The notes: a model not told the origin generated them from the sequence alone. A stretch of DNA of 64,000 nt from Flavobacterium pallidum (GCF_003097535.1 NZ_CP029187.1:3488757-3552756); one strand, 5' to 3'. Positions 17,756 to 27,233 are shown, counted from the stretch's first letter. Made by a program: numbers and translations.

Positions 17756-19265
17756 TAAAATATATTTTGAAAATGGTGCCTTTATTCACCTCGCTGTCCA
17801 CGGTAATCCTACCCCCCATGGCTTCAATCTGGTTTTTTGACATGAATAATCCCAATCCTCTTGAATTGGGGTGTTTATGAAAAGTTTTATACATTCCGAA
17901 AAGCGCATTCCCATGCTTTTCCAAATTAATTCCCAATCCATTGTCGGCGATGGAAAGCACTTTTTTGCCATCCTCGCGGTAAAAATTGTAATGGATCAGC
18001 GGCGTTTTATCAGGATGTGAATATTTTACAGCATTGGTTGAAAAATTCAAAAGGACGCTTTCGAGATAAGCAGGATTAAAATATACAGTTTCCTCACCTG
18101 GGATATCGATGCGGTACTCGACGTTATGGCGCGCAAACTCCTCCGTAAGCAGCGTCAGCATTTTCCTGAGGTAATCGCGCAGATTCAAGTGTTCCCGCAC
18201 CGGCTTGAGATCCGATTGTATTTCGACGAGTTCCTTAAGATTTGCAATGGTTTCCGCAAGATGGTTTGAATTCGTCCGAAGGTGCATCATGCTTTCATTG
18301 CGCAGCTCCTCATCATTTTCATTTTCAATCAAATCCAGCAGCATCTTGAAATTCCCGGCGTGCGAACGCAGGTTGTGAGAGACGATGTGGGCAAAATTGA
18401 GTAATTTCTTGTTCTGCTCACTCAAAAGCTGCAAAGTCTTCTGCAATTCGTTTTCCTTCTCAATCCGCGCCGATATGTTGCTGTGCGTCCCGATAACACG
18501 TAATGGTACACCGTTAATATCGCGATCGATGATTTTGCCACGGCTCAAAACCCAGCGGTATTCTTCGTTTTTCGTAAGAACCCTTTGCAGATTCTCATAA
18601 AAAGGGGTGTGGTTTTCTAAATGAAGCTGAATGTCATTCCGGTATTTTTCCTTGTCTTCAGGATGGATCCTGTCGTCCCAGACATCAATGTCAAGAATGG
18701 TATCTTTTTCATCGAAATCGAGCATTTTCATCGATTGTGAAGAAAAGAAGACCTTGTTCGTACGCACATCCAGGTCCCAGATTCCTTCGGAAGACGCTTC
18801 AAGCGCAAACTGGTAGCGTTCTTCTGAAATCTTCAGTTTCAAAGCCTGTATGCGGCTGTCGGTATGGTCATTGATGCGGCCGTAAAAAACCAGGCCGCCT
18901 TTCAGGTCTTCTTCGACGGTAGCCCTGACCTTGAACCATCGCAAACCTTTTACAGGCAGATTGCAGCGGAATTCAAAAACAAGGTTGTGCATGTTTTTCC
19001 TGGCATTGGCTATCGCTTCCATCAGCCTGTCAAAATCTTCCGGGATAATCTTGTTCCTTAAAACATCGATGGTGTAATAGTTTATTTCCTCATCTGTAAG
19101 CTCGAAGTGGTTGATTACCGATTCGCTCATAAAAGGGAAATTAATCCTTCCTTCCCCAGAAATGGTCATCTGGAAAATGAGGTCGGGAACCTGGGATAAG
19201 AGTTTATTGTAGAAATTGATCTTATCGTCCTGCTGTAAAGAATCCGCAAAGAAATCTAATTTCAT
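17748..19265 (-). CDS. Soluble PAS-domain sensor histidine kinase
   Basis: The 505-residue protein has no membrane segment. Two PAS/PAC domains (about 20-135 and 150-270) are followed by a short coiled coil and a phosphoacceptor region with HIVSHNLRSH (His297). A HATPase domain to the C terminus carries the ATP-lid motifs ADNGLGI and RGLGLFM. It should sense a cytoplasmic signal and phosphorylate the single-domain regulator encoded next to it. The signal is unknown and no conserved cofactor-binding residue is evident. Confidence 0.9.
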   Translation of the reverse strand: MKLDFFADSLQQDDKINFYNKLLSQVPDLIFQMTISGEGRINFPFMSESVINHFELTDEEINYYTIDVLRNKIIPEDFDRLMEAIANARKNMHNLVFEFRCNLPVKGLRWFKVRATVEEDLKGGLVFYGRINDHTDSRIQALKLKISEERYQFALEASSEGIWDLDVRTNKVFFSSQSMKMLDFDEKDTILDIDVWDDRIHPEDKEKYRNDIQLHLENHTPFYENLQRVLTKNEEYRWVLSRGKIIDRDINGVPLRVIGTHSNISARIEKENELQKTLQLLSEQNKKLLNFAHIVSHNLRSHAGNFKMLLDLIENENDEELRNESMMHLRTNSNHLAETIANLKELVEIQSDLKPVREHLNLRDYLRKMLTLLTEEFARHNVEYRIDIPGEETVYFNPAYLESVLLNFSTNAVKYSHPDKTPLIHYNFYREDGKKVLSIADNGLGINLEKHGNALFGMYKTFHKHPNSRGLGLFMSKNQIEAMGGRITVDSEVNKGTIFKIYFND

Positions 19266-19347
19266 CTATCGATTTAAAATAGGACGGGCTTCCGAACTAT
19301 CATTGGTTTTAAGATTTTTACAAAAATAGAAAAAATCCGTTAAAAAC

Positions 19348-20256
19348 CTATTTTCTCGGATGAAATGCATTAATTACCTGCGCAAGGTGCTTTCTGTCAA
19401 GATGAACATAAATTTCTGTAGTCGTAATGCTCTCATGCCCAAGCATCAACTGGATCGATCGAAGATCGGCACCGTTCTCGAGCAAATGCGTGGCGAAAGA
19501 ATGCCGGAAGGTATGCGGACTGATTGATTTATTGAGATTGATTTTTTCGGCAAGTTTCTTTATGATCGTAAAAACCATGGCCCGGGTCAGCTTGCGCCCG
19601 CGACGGTTCAGGTACAAAGTATCTTCGTGCCCTTTTTGTATGGGCAAATTCGGCCTGACATTTACCCTGTACAGTTCAATATATTTTTGAGTATGATTGC
19701 CAATGGGCACAAAACGCTGCTTATTTCCTTTTCCGGTAATACGGATAAAACCTTCATCAAAAAATAGGTCTGAGATTTTCAAATCGACTAATTCGGAAAC
19801 GCGCAAACCGCAACCGTATAATGTTTCGAGCATCGAGCGGTTCCTTTCAGCTTCATTATTGTCTTTCTTACCAAACCCGATAGCACCGATCAGCCTGTCA
19901 ATATCTTGAACAGAAAGCGTAGCAGGCAATTTCCGACCGATTTTGGGCGCTTCAATGAGCTCCATCGGGCTGTCTTTGCGGTAATCTTCAAAAATTAGAT
20001 AGCTGAAAAAGCTTTTCAAACCGGAAATGGTACGCGCCTGGGAACGGGCATTTACAGCTTTGGAAATATGGTAAATGAATTGCTGTATTTGTTCCGAATC
20101 AATTTTTACCGGAGAGATATCGATTTGATTTTCGTCCAGGAAAAGGCATAACTTTTCAATATCAAGCGTATAATTATTTATCGTATTGGCCGACAATCCC
20201 CTTTCTATACGAAGGTAGGACTGGTAACTCTTAATGAATGGAAGCCATTTGTTCAT
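19348..20256 (-). CDS. xerD: Tyrosine recombinase XerD
   Basis: The 302-residue protein has the catalytic set R152 (GLRVSEL), K176, H248-R251 (HTFRH), H274 (LGHES) and Y283. The N-terminal core-binding domain begins WLPFIKSYQSYLRIERG. It resolves chromosome dimers at dif with its partner. The frame extends upstream to 20328, but that extension runs through the terminator of the barrel gene; the ATG at 20256 gives the usual Xer length. An ATG at 20283, right after the terminator T-run, would add 9 residues. No integron or phage features flank it, so a housekeeping role is likely. Confidence 0.9.
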   Translation of the reverse strand: MNKWLPFIKSYQSYLRIERGLSANTINNYTLDIEKLCLFLDENQIDISPVKIDSEQIQQFIYHISKAVNARSQARTISGLKSFFSYLIFEDYRKDSPMELIEAPKIGRKLPATLSVQDIDRLIGAIGFGKKDNNEAERNRSMLETLYGCGLRVSELVDLKISDLFFDEGFIRITGKGNKQRFVPIGNHTQKYIELYRVNVRPNLPIQKGHEDTLYLNRRGRKLTRAMVFTIIKKLAEKINLNKSISPHTFRHSFATHLLENGADLRSIQLMLGHESITTTEIYVHLDRKHLAQVINAFHPRK

Positions 20257-20283
20257 AGTACAAATAACGTATTTATTGCGCAT

Positions 20284-20306
20284 AAAAAAAGCCTCCGTTG
20301 GGAGGC
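20284..20306 (-). terminator. Terminator of the barrel protein gene
   Basis: On the minus strand, GCCTCC pairs with GGAGGC around CAAC and is followed by seven T. It lies between the barrel gene and xerD. Confidence 0.85.
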
Positions 20307-20331
20307 TTTCATTTTTTATTGTCTGCAAATA

Positions 20332-20886
20332 CTAGAAGTGCAAAGCAAATCCAACACATACCTGGAACATACCGTCTTCAGTATATTTATCATTCAGGCT
20401 TGAGTTATACCTTACACCTGGCTCGATAGATACATTTTCGCCAAGGAACCAAGCATATCCAGCCTGTACACCTAGGTAAGAAGGCGTTTCAGCGTCTGGT
20501 CCTGCCTCATAGATATCTCCTGAAGCACCAGTGTAATCAACCTGTACTGGAATCATTCCCAGGATATAGTATTTTGCACCAATTTTGTAAGCAAAACCAC
20601 TTCCGTCAACTGTTCCGTCATCGAAAGAGTTGTAACCGATACCTGCTTTAATAGCAAGGTTATCCATAATGAAATAACCAGCTTCAGCACCAAGGTTCAT
20701 TTCTTTAATGTCTCCTTGTGAATTGTAGCTGAAACTTGTGTTAGCACCACGGATAGCACCAAAACCTGTGTTAGCTTCAATTAACCATTTTCCTTTTGCA
20801 GTCTGCGTGCCAGTGCTGGCAGCTTCCTGAGCATTTGCAAAACCGAAAGCCAATAATGCAACAGCTGATAAAATAATTTTTTTCAT
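20332..20886 (-). CDS. Outer-membrane beta-barrel protein
   Basis: The 184-residue protein has a clean signal peptide ending at ANAQ (about residue 20). Repeating amphipathic strands follow (GYFIMDNLAIKAGIGYN, GVQAGYAWFLGENVSIEPG) and the protein ends in Phe, the usual final residue of Bam substrates. It resembles small 8-stranded OmpX/OmpW-like barrels. The function is unknown. It is monocistronic, with its own promoter and terminator, which fits an abundant envelope protein. Confidence 0.8.
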   Translation of the reverse strand: MKKIILSAVALLAFGFANAQEAASTGTQTAKGKWLIEANTGFGAIRGANTSFSYNSQGDIKEMNLGAEAGYFIMDNLAIKAGIGYNSFDDGTVDGSGFAYKIGAKYYILGMIPVQVDYTGASGDIYEAGPDAETPSYLGVQAGYAWFLGENVSIEPGVRYNSSLNDKYTEDGMFQVCVGFALHF

Positions 20887-20916
20887 AATTCTGTTTTGTT
20901 TTTAAATTAACTGAAA

Positions 20917-20944
20917 CAAATTTATAGCGTTTCCATTTTGCAAA
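20917..20944 (-). promoter_or_regulatory. Promoter of the barrel protein gene
   Basis: On the minus strand, TTTG (20944-20941), 16 bases, then TAAATTTG (20924-20917). The spacing is a little shorter than usual. Confidence 0.55.
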
Positions 20945-21026
20945 AATTAACAAGTATTAGGAGTTATCAACAGAGTTGTTAACAAGTTATAAACAGCGGC
21001 ACTGATTTAAAATATTGTTAATTTAC

Positions 21027-21057
21027 TTGACCTCCTAATCTAATCGGATTAAATTCG
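21027..21057 (+). promoter_or_regulatory. Promoter of the 21099 barrel gene with operator-like repeat
   Basis: TTG at 21027-21029, 20 bases, then TAAATTCG at 21050-21057. The spacer holds TAATC twice (21036-21045) and the reverse GATTA (21047-21051), which touches the -7 element. A repressor or activator could bind here. Confidence 0.5.
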
Positions 21058-21098
21058 TAGGAAAGTTGTAAAAACCATTTAACCTAAAAAATGCAATT

Positions 21099-21644
21099 AT
21101 GAAAAAAGTAATCTTGTTAACAATGTTTCTGATCTTAGGCTCTGTGTCACATGCCCAGGGTGTACATTTCGGTATTAAAGGAGGAGCTAACTTTGCCAAC
21201 GTGGACGGTGACCTTAGCAACAGTAAAAGCATCACCAGCTTTCACGGCGGTATTTTTGTAGAGCTCAACCTGACGCCGAATTTCTCAATCCAGCCGGAAG
21301 CGCTTTATTCTTCGCAGGGCGCAAAAGTGGAAGGTTTTGATGATGTAAATTTCAATTATGTCAACATTCCGGTGATGGCACGGTTTTATGTTTTGCCAAA
21401 AGTACTGAGTATCGACGCAGGTCCCCAATTCGGTTTCCTGGTTGATGATGATTATGGGAATATCCCGGGCGATTACAAGTCAAAGTCTTTTGATTTTGCC
21501 ATCGGTGCCGGTGCCACTGTAAACATCGCAGCAGGCTTTTTCGCTTCGGCCCGTTACAATGTCGGATTGACAGATGCTTCGGACGAACCGGGAACAGAAA
21601 TCAAGAATATGACCGCCCAGTTATCGCTTGGTTATAAATTCTAA
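21099..21644 (+). CDS. Outer-membrane beta-barrel protein (PorT-like family)
   Basis: The 181-residue protein has a signal peptide ending at SHAQ (about residue 18), then GVHFGIKGGANFANV and further strands, with a terminal Phe. The G-x-K-G-G-x-N start and the SIQPEALYSSQGAKV strand are common to the PorT-like (outer-membrane protein beta-barrel) family of Bacteroidota. It is about as long as the neighbouring barrel at 20332 but is not an obvious close paralogue. The function is not known. Confidence 0.8.
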   Translation: MKKVILLTMFLILGSVSHAQGVHFGIKGGANFANVDGDLSNSKSITSFHGGIFVELNLTPNFSIQPEALYSSQGAKVEGFDDVNFNYVNIPVMARFYVLPKVLSIDAGPQFGFLVDDDYGNIPGDYKSKSFDFAIGAGATVNIAAGFFASARYNVGLTDASDEPGTEIKNMTAQLSLGYKF

Positions 21645-21666
21645 GCTCAGATTAAAAATATTAAAA

Positions 21667-21694
21667 GCCGATTCTTTCCGAATCGGCTTTTTTA
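21667..21694 (+). terminator. Terminator after the 21099 barrel gene
   Basis: GCCGATTC pairs with GAATCGGC around a 5-base loop, followed by a T-run. Confidence 0.9.
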
Positions 21695-21735
21695 TTTAAA
21701 CCCAAAAACATATTTTTACCAAAACAACCCAAACC

Positions 21736-22149
21736 ATGAAAATAGCCATCATCAATGGCCCAAACCTGAACCTTTTAGGGAAGCGAGAACCTGAAATTTA
21801 TGGCAGCCAGACTTTTGAAGATTATTTTGACAGCCTGAAAAATCAATTCCCAAACGTCGAGCTTACCTTTTACCAAAGCAACATTGAAGGCGAGATTATC
21901 AATTTCATCCAGCAATCCGGATTCCATTGTGACGGCATAATCCTCAATGCTGCGGCCTATACACACACTTCTATAGGTATAGGCGATGCCGTAAAAGCCA
22001 TTGCAGCGCCAGTAATTGAACTACACATTTCCAACACATTCGCAAGGGAAGAATTCCGCCATCAATCGTTTGTTTCCCCAAACGCAAAAGGCATTATTAT
22101 CGGTTTCGGATTGCAGGGTTATGCCCTGGCGATCCAATCTTTTTTATAG
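21736..22149 (+). CDS. aroQ: 3-dehydroquinate dehydratase, type II
   Basis: The 137-residue protein has the type II signature NGPNLNLLGKREPEIYG, with the catalytic Arg17 and Tyr22, then NAAAYTHTSI (Asn71) and the active-site His97 in ELHISN. It turns 3-dehydroquinate into 3-dehydroshikimate in the shikimate pathway, working as a cytoplasmic dodecamer. No other shikimate genes are nearby. Confidence 0.95.
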   Translation: MKIAIINGPNLNLLGKREPEIYGSQTFEDYFDSLKNQFPNVELTFYQSNIEGEIINFIQQSGFHCDGIILNAAAYTHTSIGIGDAVKAIAAPVIELHISNTFAREEFRHQSFVSPNAKGIIIGFGLQGYALAIQSFL

Positions 22150-22211
22150 CCTGGTGCAACCATTTCCTTACTGATCTCGTCAACATACAAAACAAAAAAC
22201 CAATAACCCAC

Positions 22212-24692
22212 ATGAAACAATTATTTACGCTCTTACTTTTATGCCTTGCCTTTACCTCATCGGCACAGATCCGGGGAACGGTTACAGACGACCAGAACGT
22301 TCCGCTTCCTTTGGTCACCGTACTGATTGAAAACACTTACAACGGCACATCAGCCAATGACCAGGGACAATATGAACTTAACATCACCAGGCCAGGCAAA
22401 TACACGCTCATTTTTCAATATTTAGGATTTAAGACTAAGAAAGTTACCGTCAATATCGACAAATTCCCATTTATTCAAAATGCGGTGCTTTCAGAAGAAA
22501 ACCTGTCCCTTTCCGAAGTGGTAATTAACACCAAAGACAATCCCGCAGACCGCCTGATTAAAAAAGCCATCGCGGCCAAAAAGGAAAATTCATCAAAAAC
22601 CGCGCGTTATACAGCCGATTTTTATTCGCGCGGAATTTTCAAACTTAAAGATATGCCGAAGAAAATTTTCGGTGAAGAAGTAGGCGATATGGACGGCATG
22701 CTCGATTCAACCGGAACCGGCATCTTATACCTTTCTGAAACGGTTTCAAAAATCACTTTTGAAAAACCGGACAACCTTAAGGAACGCATCATTGCTTCAA
22801 AAATCAGCGGAAATGACAATGGTTTCAGTTACAATACGGCTGGAGCGACGGTTTATGATTTTTATGACAATACGCTGAAATTCGGGATTAATGTGATTTC
22901 CCCGATTGCAGACAACGCCTTTAATTATTATAAATACAAACTCGAGGGTAATTTTACGGATGAAAACAACAATATCATCAGTAAAGTACGTGTAATCCCG
23001 CGTCGTGATTCCGAACCGGTTTTTGATGGATTTATTTATATCGTGGAAGATTCCTGGGCGATTTATGCAGTCGACGTTGATATAAAAGGATACCGCATCA
23101 AGCAGGAATTCCTCGATACGATGAAACTGGTGCAGAATTTCGGTTACAACCAAAACAATAAGATTTGGTCGAAGAATACACAAAGCCTTGAGTTTACGGC
23201 GGGTATTTTCGGGATTAAATTCAATGGTAAATTCAGTTATGTATACACCAATTATGATTTCAAAGATGCTTTTGCCAAAAAAACTTTCACCAATGAGATC
23301 GTAAGTTTCGAAGACAATTCGAATAAAAAAGATGACACGTACTGGAACAGCAACAGGCAGATTCCGCTGTCAGATGAGGAAAGTAAGGATTATGTCAAAA
23401 AAGACAGCATCTATAAAGTGCGCAATTCGAAAACGTACCTCGACTCGATTGACAAAAAAAATAACAGGTTCCGCTTTTTGAGCCCGATAACGGGTTACCG
23501 TTATGCTAACAGCTATGAGAAACGATCTTTTAATTACCAGGGATTGCTTAACCTCGGTTCATTAAGTTTTAATACCGTACAGGGCTGGAATATCGGCTCC
23601 GGATTTTCATACCGCAACTGGAAAGATGAGGAAAAAGGCAGGTACACTTCGGCAAATGCTGTTTTCAATTATGGCTTCGCCGAAGACAGGCTGCGTGTAA
23701 AGGGCGACTATTACCATCGTTTCAACAACCAGAATTATGCGTTTGTGGCTGTTTCGGGAGGAAGTACGGTGAGCCAGTACAATCCCGAAGAACCGATCGG
23801 GAAGTTGGTAAACTTGATCAGCACGCTGTTCTTCAAGGACAATTACATGAAACTATACAATAAGGAATATGCGGGGATTACTTACGGCAGGGATATCGCA
23901 AACGGACTCAATCTTGCAGGGCGTATCGAATACCAGCAGCGTAAGGCCTTGGTAAATAATACAGATTATACGGTCCTTAAAAACGACGATTTGTATACTT
24001 CGAACAATCCGCTGGATCCTTTCAATGATGTGCCGGCTTTTGCTACGCATCATTTGACAAAAGGATCGGTGTATGCAAGGATCAATTTCGGCAATAAATA
24101 CATTACAAGGCCGGATGGGAAAATCAATTTACGCAACCAGGATTACCCGACACTTTTCCTGACTTACGATAATGCTTTCGGTGCAAGTAAAAAGGAATAT
24201 GAATACCAATTGCTTTCAGGTCGTATTTATTATGATTTTACGGCGGGGAACAAAGGCACTTTTTCATTCAATATTAAAGGTGGAAAGTTCTTTAACGCCG
24301 ATGATATTTCGTTTATCGATTACAAACATTTCAACGGAAACCAGACCCATATTGGCAAAGACGAGCGTTACCTGAATGTATTCAACCTGTTGCCATATTA
24401 TGCAGCAAGCACGAATGATTCTTATTCTGAAACCCATATCGAATATGACGACAAAGGGTATATCATCAACAAACTTCCTTTATTGAACCTGCTTAAGGCG
24501 AAACTGATCCTCGGCGCGCACAACCTTGCCGTTCCGGACAGGAAACCGTACCAGGAATTTACGGTAGGACTGGACAATCTTGGTTTTGGGAAATTCAGGA
24601 TGCTGCGCGTAGATTATGTCAGATCATACCAAAACGGCTTTATAGGCGATGGTGTGGTTTTTGGGTTAAAGTTTTTGAATATTCTGGAGTAA
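22212..24692 (+). CDS. DUF5686 outer-membrane protein with carboxypeptidase-regulatory-like domain
   Basis: The 826-residue protein has a signal peptide ending at SSAQ (about 19). A carboxypeptidase-regulatory-like sandwich (about 20-105) ends in LSEVVINTKDNPADRLIKKAI. A long DUF5686-type region follows (about 115-826) whose later half is rich in barrel-like strands. The DNPAD...I.KAI start of the second domain is characteristic. Such proteins are common in Bacteroidota outer membranes and their role is unknown. It is not a TonB receptor: no plug domain is visible. It may be cotranscribed with aroQ (62-base gap). Confidence 0.8.
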   Translation: MKQLFTLLLLCLAFTSSAQIRGTVTDDQNVPLPLVTVLIENTYNGTSANDQGQYELNITRPGKYTLIFQYLGFKTKKVTVNIDKFPFIQNAVLSEENLSLSEVVINTKDNPADRLIKKAIAAKKENSSKTARYTADFYSRGIFKLKDMPKKIFGEEVGDMDGMLDSTGTGILYLSETVSKITFEKPDNLKERIIASKISGNDNGFSYNTAGATVYDFYDNTLKFGINVISPIADNAFNYYKYKLEGNFTDENNNIISKVRVIPRRDSEPVFDGFIYIVEDSWAIYAVDVDIKGYRIKQEFLDTMKLVQNFGYNQNNKIWSKNTQSLEFTAGIFGIKFNGKFSYVYTNYDFKDAFAKKTFTNEIVSFEDNSNKKDDTYWNSNRQIPLSDEESKDYVKKDSIYKVRNSKTYLDSIDKKNNRFRFLSPITGYRYANSYEKRSFNYQGLLNLGSLSFNTVQGWNIGSGFSYRNWKDEEKGRYTSANAVFNYGFAEDRLRVKGDYYHRFNNQNYAFVAVSGGSTVSQYNPEEPIGKLVNLISTLFFKDNYMKLYNKEYAGITYGRDIANGLNLAGRIEYQQRKALVNNTDYTVLKNDDLYTSNNPLDPFNDVPAFATHHLTKGSVYARINFGNKYITRPDGKINLRNQDYPTLFLTYDNAFGASKKEYEYQLLSGRIYYDFTAGNKGTFSFNIKGGKFFNADDISFIDYKHFNGNQTHIGKDERYLNVFNLLPYYAASTNDSYSETHIEYDDKGYIINKLPLLNLLKAKLILGAHNLAVPDRKPYQEFTVGLDNLGFGKFRMLRVDYVRSYQNGFIGDGVVFGLKFLNILE

Positions 24693-24743
24693 ATTGATAA
24701 TGAGAAAATTAAATAATTAGATATAATTTGACATAGTCAATAA

Positions 24744-24775
24744 AAAATCCCGTCACTGCGACGGGATTTTTATTT
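24744..24775. terminator. Bidirectional terminator between DUF5686 gene and murA
   Basis: AATCCCGTC pairs with GACGGGATT around a 5-base loop, with A-runs and T-runs on both sides. It serves both convergent genes. Confidence 0.85.
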
Positions 24776-24836
24776 ATACATAACGATAAGCATTATCTCA
24801 TTTTCTAATCATCTTATTTTTAATTTTCTAATTGGA

Positions 24837-26150
24837 TTAATCCTCCCGCTGGATCCTCGCACCAATTGCCCTCAACCTCGCTTCAATATCCTCATAACCG
24901 CGGTCAATCTGCTCTATATTCTGTATGGTACTGGTCCCTTTTGCGGAAAGCGCGGCGATCAGCAGGGAAATTCCGGCACGGATATCAGGGGATGACATCG
25001 TAGTGGCTTTAAGTTGCGATTTAAAATCATGCCCGATAACAACAGCACGGTGTGGGTCACATAACATAATTTTCGCACCCATATCAATCAGCTTGTCTGT
25101 AAAAAACAAACGGCTTTCAAACATCTTCTGGTGGATTAAAACGTCTCCTTTTGCCTGCGTCGCCACGACGAGAACAATACTCAATAAATCCGGCGTAAAG
25201 CCCGGCCATGGCGCATCGGCAATAGTAAGGATGGAACCATCAATATCGGTTTTGACTTCATAGCCATTGGTGTGTGCGGGAATATAAATATCGTCGCCTT
25301 TCCTTTCCAAAGTGATGCCCAGTTTACGGAACGTATTTGGGATAATCCCCAGATTGTCCCAGCTGACATTCTTAATCGTGATTTCACTTTTGGTCATCGC
25401 GGCAAGCCCGATCCAGGAACCGATTTCAATCATGTCGGGTAAAATAGTATGCGTACAGCCGCTTAATTTTTCAACGCCTTCAATCTTCAGTAAATTGGAT
25501 CCGACACCGGTAATTTTGGCACCCATCGAGTTTAGCATTTTTGACAATTGCTGCAAATAAGGTTCGCAGGCTGCGTTATAAATCGTAGTGGTCCCTTTGG
25601 CCAAAACCGCTGCCATGACAATATTCGCAGTCCCTGTAACCGATGCTTCGTCTAACAACATATCGGTTCCCTGCAATCCGTCTGCGGCTTCTACGCCATA
25701 AAAATGGTCCTCACGGTTGTAGCGGAATTTAGCACCCAGGTTGATGAATCCTTCAAAATGCGTATCGAGCCTCCTGCGCCCGATTTTATCACCGCCAGGC
25801 TTTGGAATATAACCACGCCCGTAACGCGCCAATAAAGGCCCGACGATCATAATCGATCCACGCAGCGAACCGCCTTCTTTCTTAAAAGCTTCGGTTTCGA
25901 GATAGCCCACATTTACTTCATCGGATTGAAACGTATAAGAACCTTTACCGATTTTTTCAACTTTTACGCCAAGGTTCTTAAGCAGCGTAATGAGTTTATT
26001 GACATCAATAATGTCGGGTATATTATTAATCGTAATTTTTTCGGGCGTAAGCAATACAGCGCATAAAATCTGTAAAGCTTCATTTTTTGCGCCTTGTGGC
26101 GTAATTTCTCCTTTCAGCGCAACCCCGCCTTCAATCTTAAAAGTTCCCAT
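24837..26150 (-). CDS. murA: UDP-N-acetylglucosamine 1-carboxyvinyltransferase (MurA), Asp-type
   Basis: The 437-residue protein catalyses the first committed step of peptidoglycan synthesis, transfer of enolpyruvate from PEP to UDP-GlcNAc. The N terminus has GGVALKGEITPQGAKN, in which the usual KNAAL is KNEAL. The catalytic loop reads PGGDKIGRRRLDTH, so Asp121 stands where most MurA enzymes have the Cys that fosfomycin alkylates. Asp-type MurA is known in chlamydiae and mycobacteria and is insensitive to fosfomycin while staying active. It is the last gene after DUF493 and DUF4290 genes (81-base gap to the latter). Confidence 0.95.
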   Translation of the reverse strand: MGTFKIEGGVALKGEITPQGAKNEALQILCAVLLTPEKITINNIPDIIDVNKLITLLKNLGVKVEKIGKGSYTFQSDEVNVGYLETEAFKKEGGSLRGSIMIVGPLLARYGRGYIPKPGGDKIGRRRLDTHFEGFINLGAKFRYNREDHFYGVEAADGLQGTDMLLDEASVTGTANIVMAAVLAKGTTTIYNAACEPYLQQLSKMLNSMGAKITGVGSNLLKIEGVEKLSGCTHTILPDMIEIGSWIGLAAMTKSEITIKNVSWDNLGIIPNTFRKLGITLERKGDDIYIPAHTNGYEVKTDIDGSILTIADAPWPGFTPDLLSIVLVVATQAKGDVLIHQKMFESRLFFTDKLIDMGAKIMLCDPHRAVVIGHDFKSQLKATTMSSPDIRAGISLLIAALSAKGTSTIQNIEQIDRGYEDIEARLRAIGARIQRED

Positions 26151-26231
26151 CTTATTAATTGTGAATTTTGAAATACGAATTATGGATCGGCTTTGCCAAA
26201 CCTATCATTCGTAATTCCGAATTTGAAATTG

Positions 26232-26948
26232 TTATTGTATTTTCCTGTTTTGGTTTTTGTATGTGGGATTTTGCTTCCCGTTTTTATTGATTTTCGGCTT
26301 TTGCGCAACCGGTTGTTGGTTTTTGTTTGATACTTTTTTATTGGTACGCATCAGGTCAACCGTATCGAGCAATTCCTCGGAGCCGTTCAGCAGGTCGATT
26401 TTCCCGCCCGAAAGTTCATACAAATGCTCAAAAATCACATCATCTTTCACTGTATCCTTATTCCAGCTGAGGTATGATTTTTTCATATGGTTGGCAATCA
26501 CCTTTATCAGCGCATTTTTCAGATCCGTATCTTCCCAACTGTTGGCGACATCGATCATGTATTTGATGTTGTTGCCGTAAAAGCGATATTTCGGGTAGTT
26601 TTGCGGATAAGGCAATCCGTCCGGTCTCAGCTGCAGTACTTCGCGCGACGGGATCGGATATGGGGAATCGACATCAAGCTTAAAATCAGACATAATGAAG
26701 ATCTGGTCCCATAATTTATGCTGAAAATCTGGCACATCCCGTAAATGCGGATTGAGGCTACCCATCACCTGGATGATATATTTTGCCGCCTTATTGCGTT
26801 CCTCACGGTCTTCAATAACGACGGCCTGCTCTATCAGTTTTTGCAGGTGGCGGCCGTACTCCCTGATGATCAGGTGCGGACGTTCGGCGTTGTATTCGAG
26901 TTCATTTACAACGTCATTTGCGTTTTCCTTGATATATTTCTGGTTCAT
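26232..26948 (-). CDS. DUF4290 protein
   Basis: The 238-residue protein contains EYNAERPHLIIREYGRH and DLKNALIKVIANHMKKSYLSWN, features I associate with DUF4290, a family confined to Bacteroidota and usually found next to murA. It is soluble, helical and of unknown function. The last 35 residues are basic and Asn/Gln-rich, a probably disordered tail. Its start abuts the stop of the DUF493 gene. Confidence 0.8.
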   Translation of the reverse strand: MNQKYIKENANDVVNELEYNAERPHLIIREYGRHLQKLIEQAVVIEDREERNKAAKYIIQVMGSLNPHLRDVPDFQHKLWDQIFIMSDFKLDVDSPYPIPSREVLQLRPDGLPYPQNYPKYRFYGNNIKYMIDVANSWEDTDLKNALIKVIANHMKKSYLSWNKDTVKDDVIFEHLYELSGGKIDLLNGSEELLDTVDLMRTNKKVSNKNQQPVAQKPKINKNGKQNPTYKNQNRKIQ

Positions 26949-27233
26949 TTATAAAGAAATTATGCCTTCAATGTTAGACAGCGCAACATATTTTTCAATC
27001 ACCGCTTCAGGGTTGCTCATCGTGACATTCACGGAAACAGACGTGTATTTTCCTGTTTTTGACTGATGTGTCGAAATTACGGCACCAAGGTTGTTAAAGG
27101 CATTCTCCACTTCCCTGATTTTTGCAGCATCCGTCGGGACGATAAATTTATATAAATATTCTGAAGGCCAGCTGCTTGTTGTGGATAATTCTTCCTTTAA
27201 GCGCACGTAAAATTCTTCTGTTTTCTTATCCAT
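26949..27233 (-). CDS. DUF493 (YbeD-like) small protein
   Basis: The 94-residue protein has an alpha/beta sandwich pattern with WPSEYLYKFIVPTD at the start and SKTGKYTSVSVNVTMSNPEAVI later, the layout of the DUF493/YbeD family. That fold resembles ACT-like regulatory domains, but the function is not settled. It heads the likely operon with the DUF4290 gene and murA. Confidence 0.75.
   Translation of the reverse strand: MDKKTEEFYVRLKEELSTTSSWPSEYLYKFIVPTDAAKIREVENAFNNLGAVISTHQSKTGKYTSVSVNVTMSNPEAVIEKYVALSNIEGIISL

Noticed and set aside
20284..20328. Longer XerD N terminus
   Set aside because: It would run through the terminator hairpin of the barrel gene and adds residues not found in Xer proteins.
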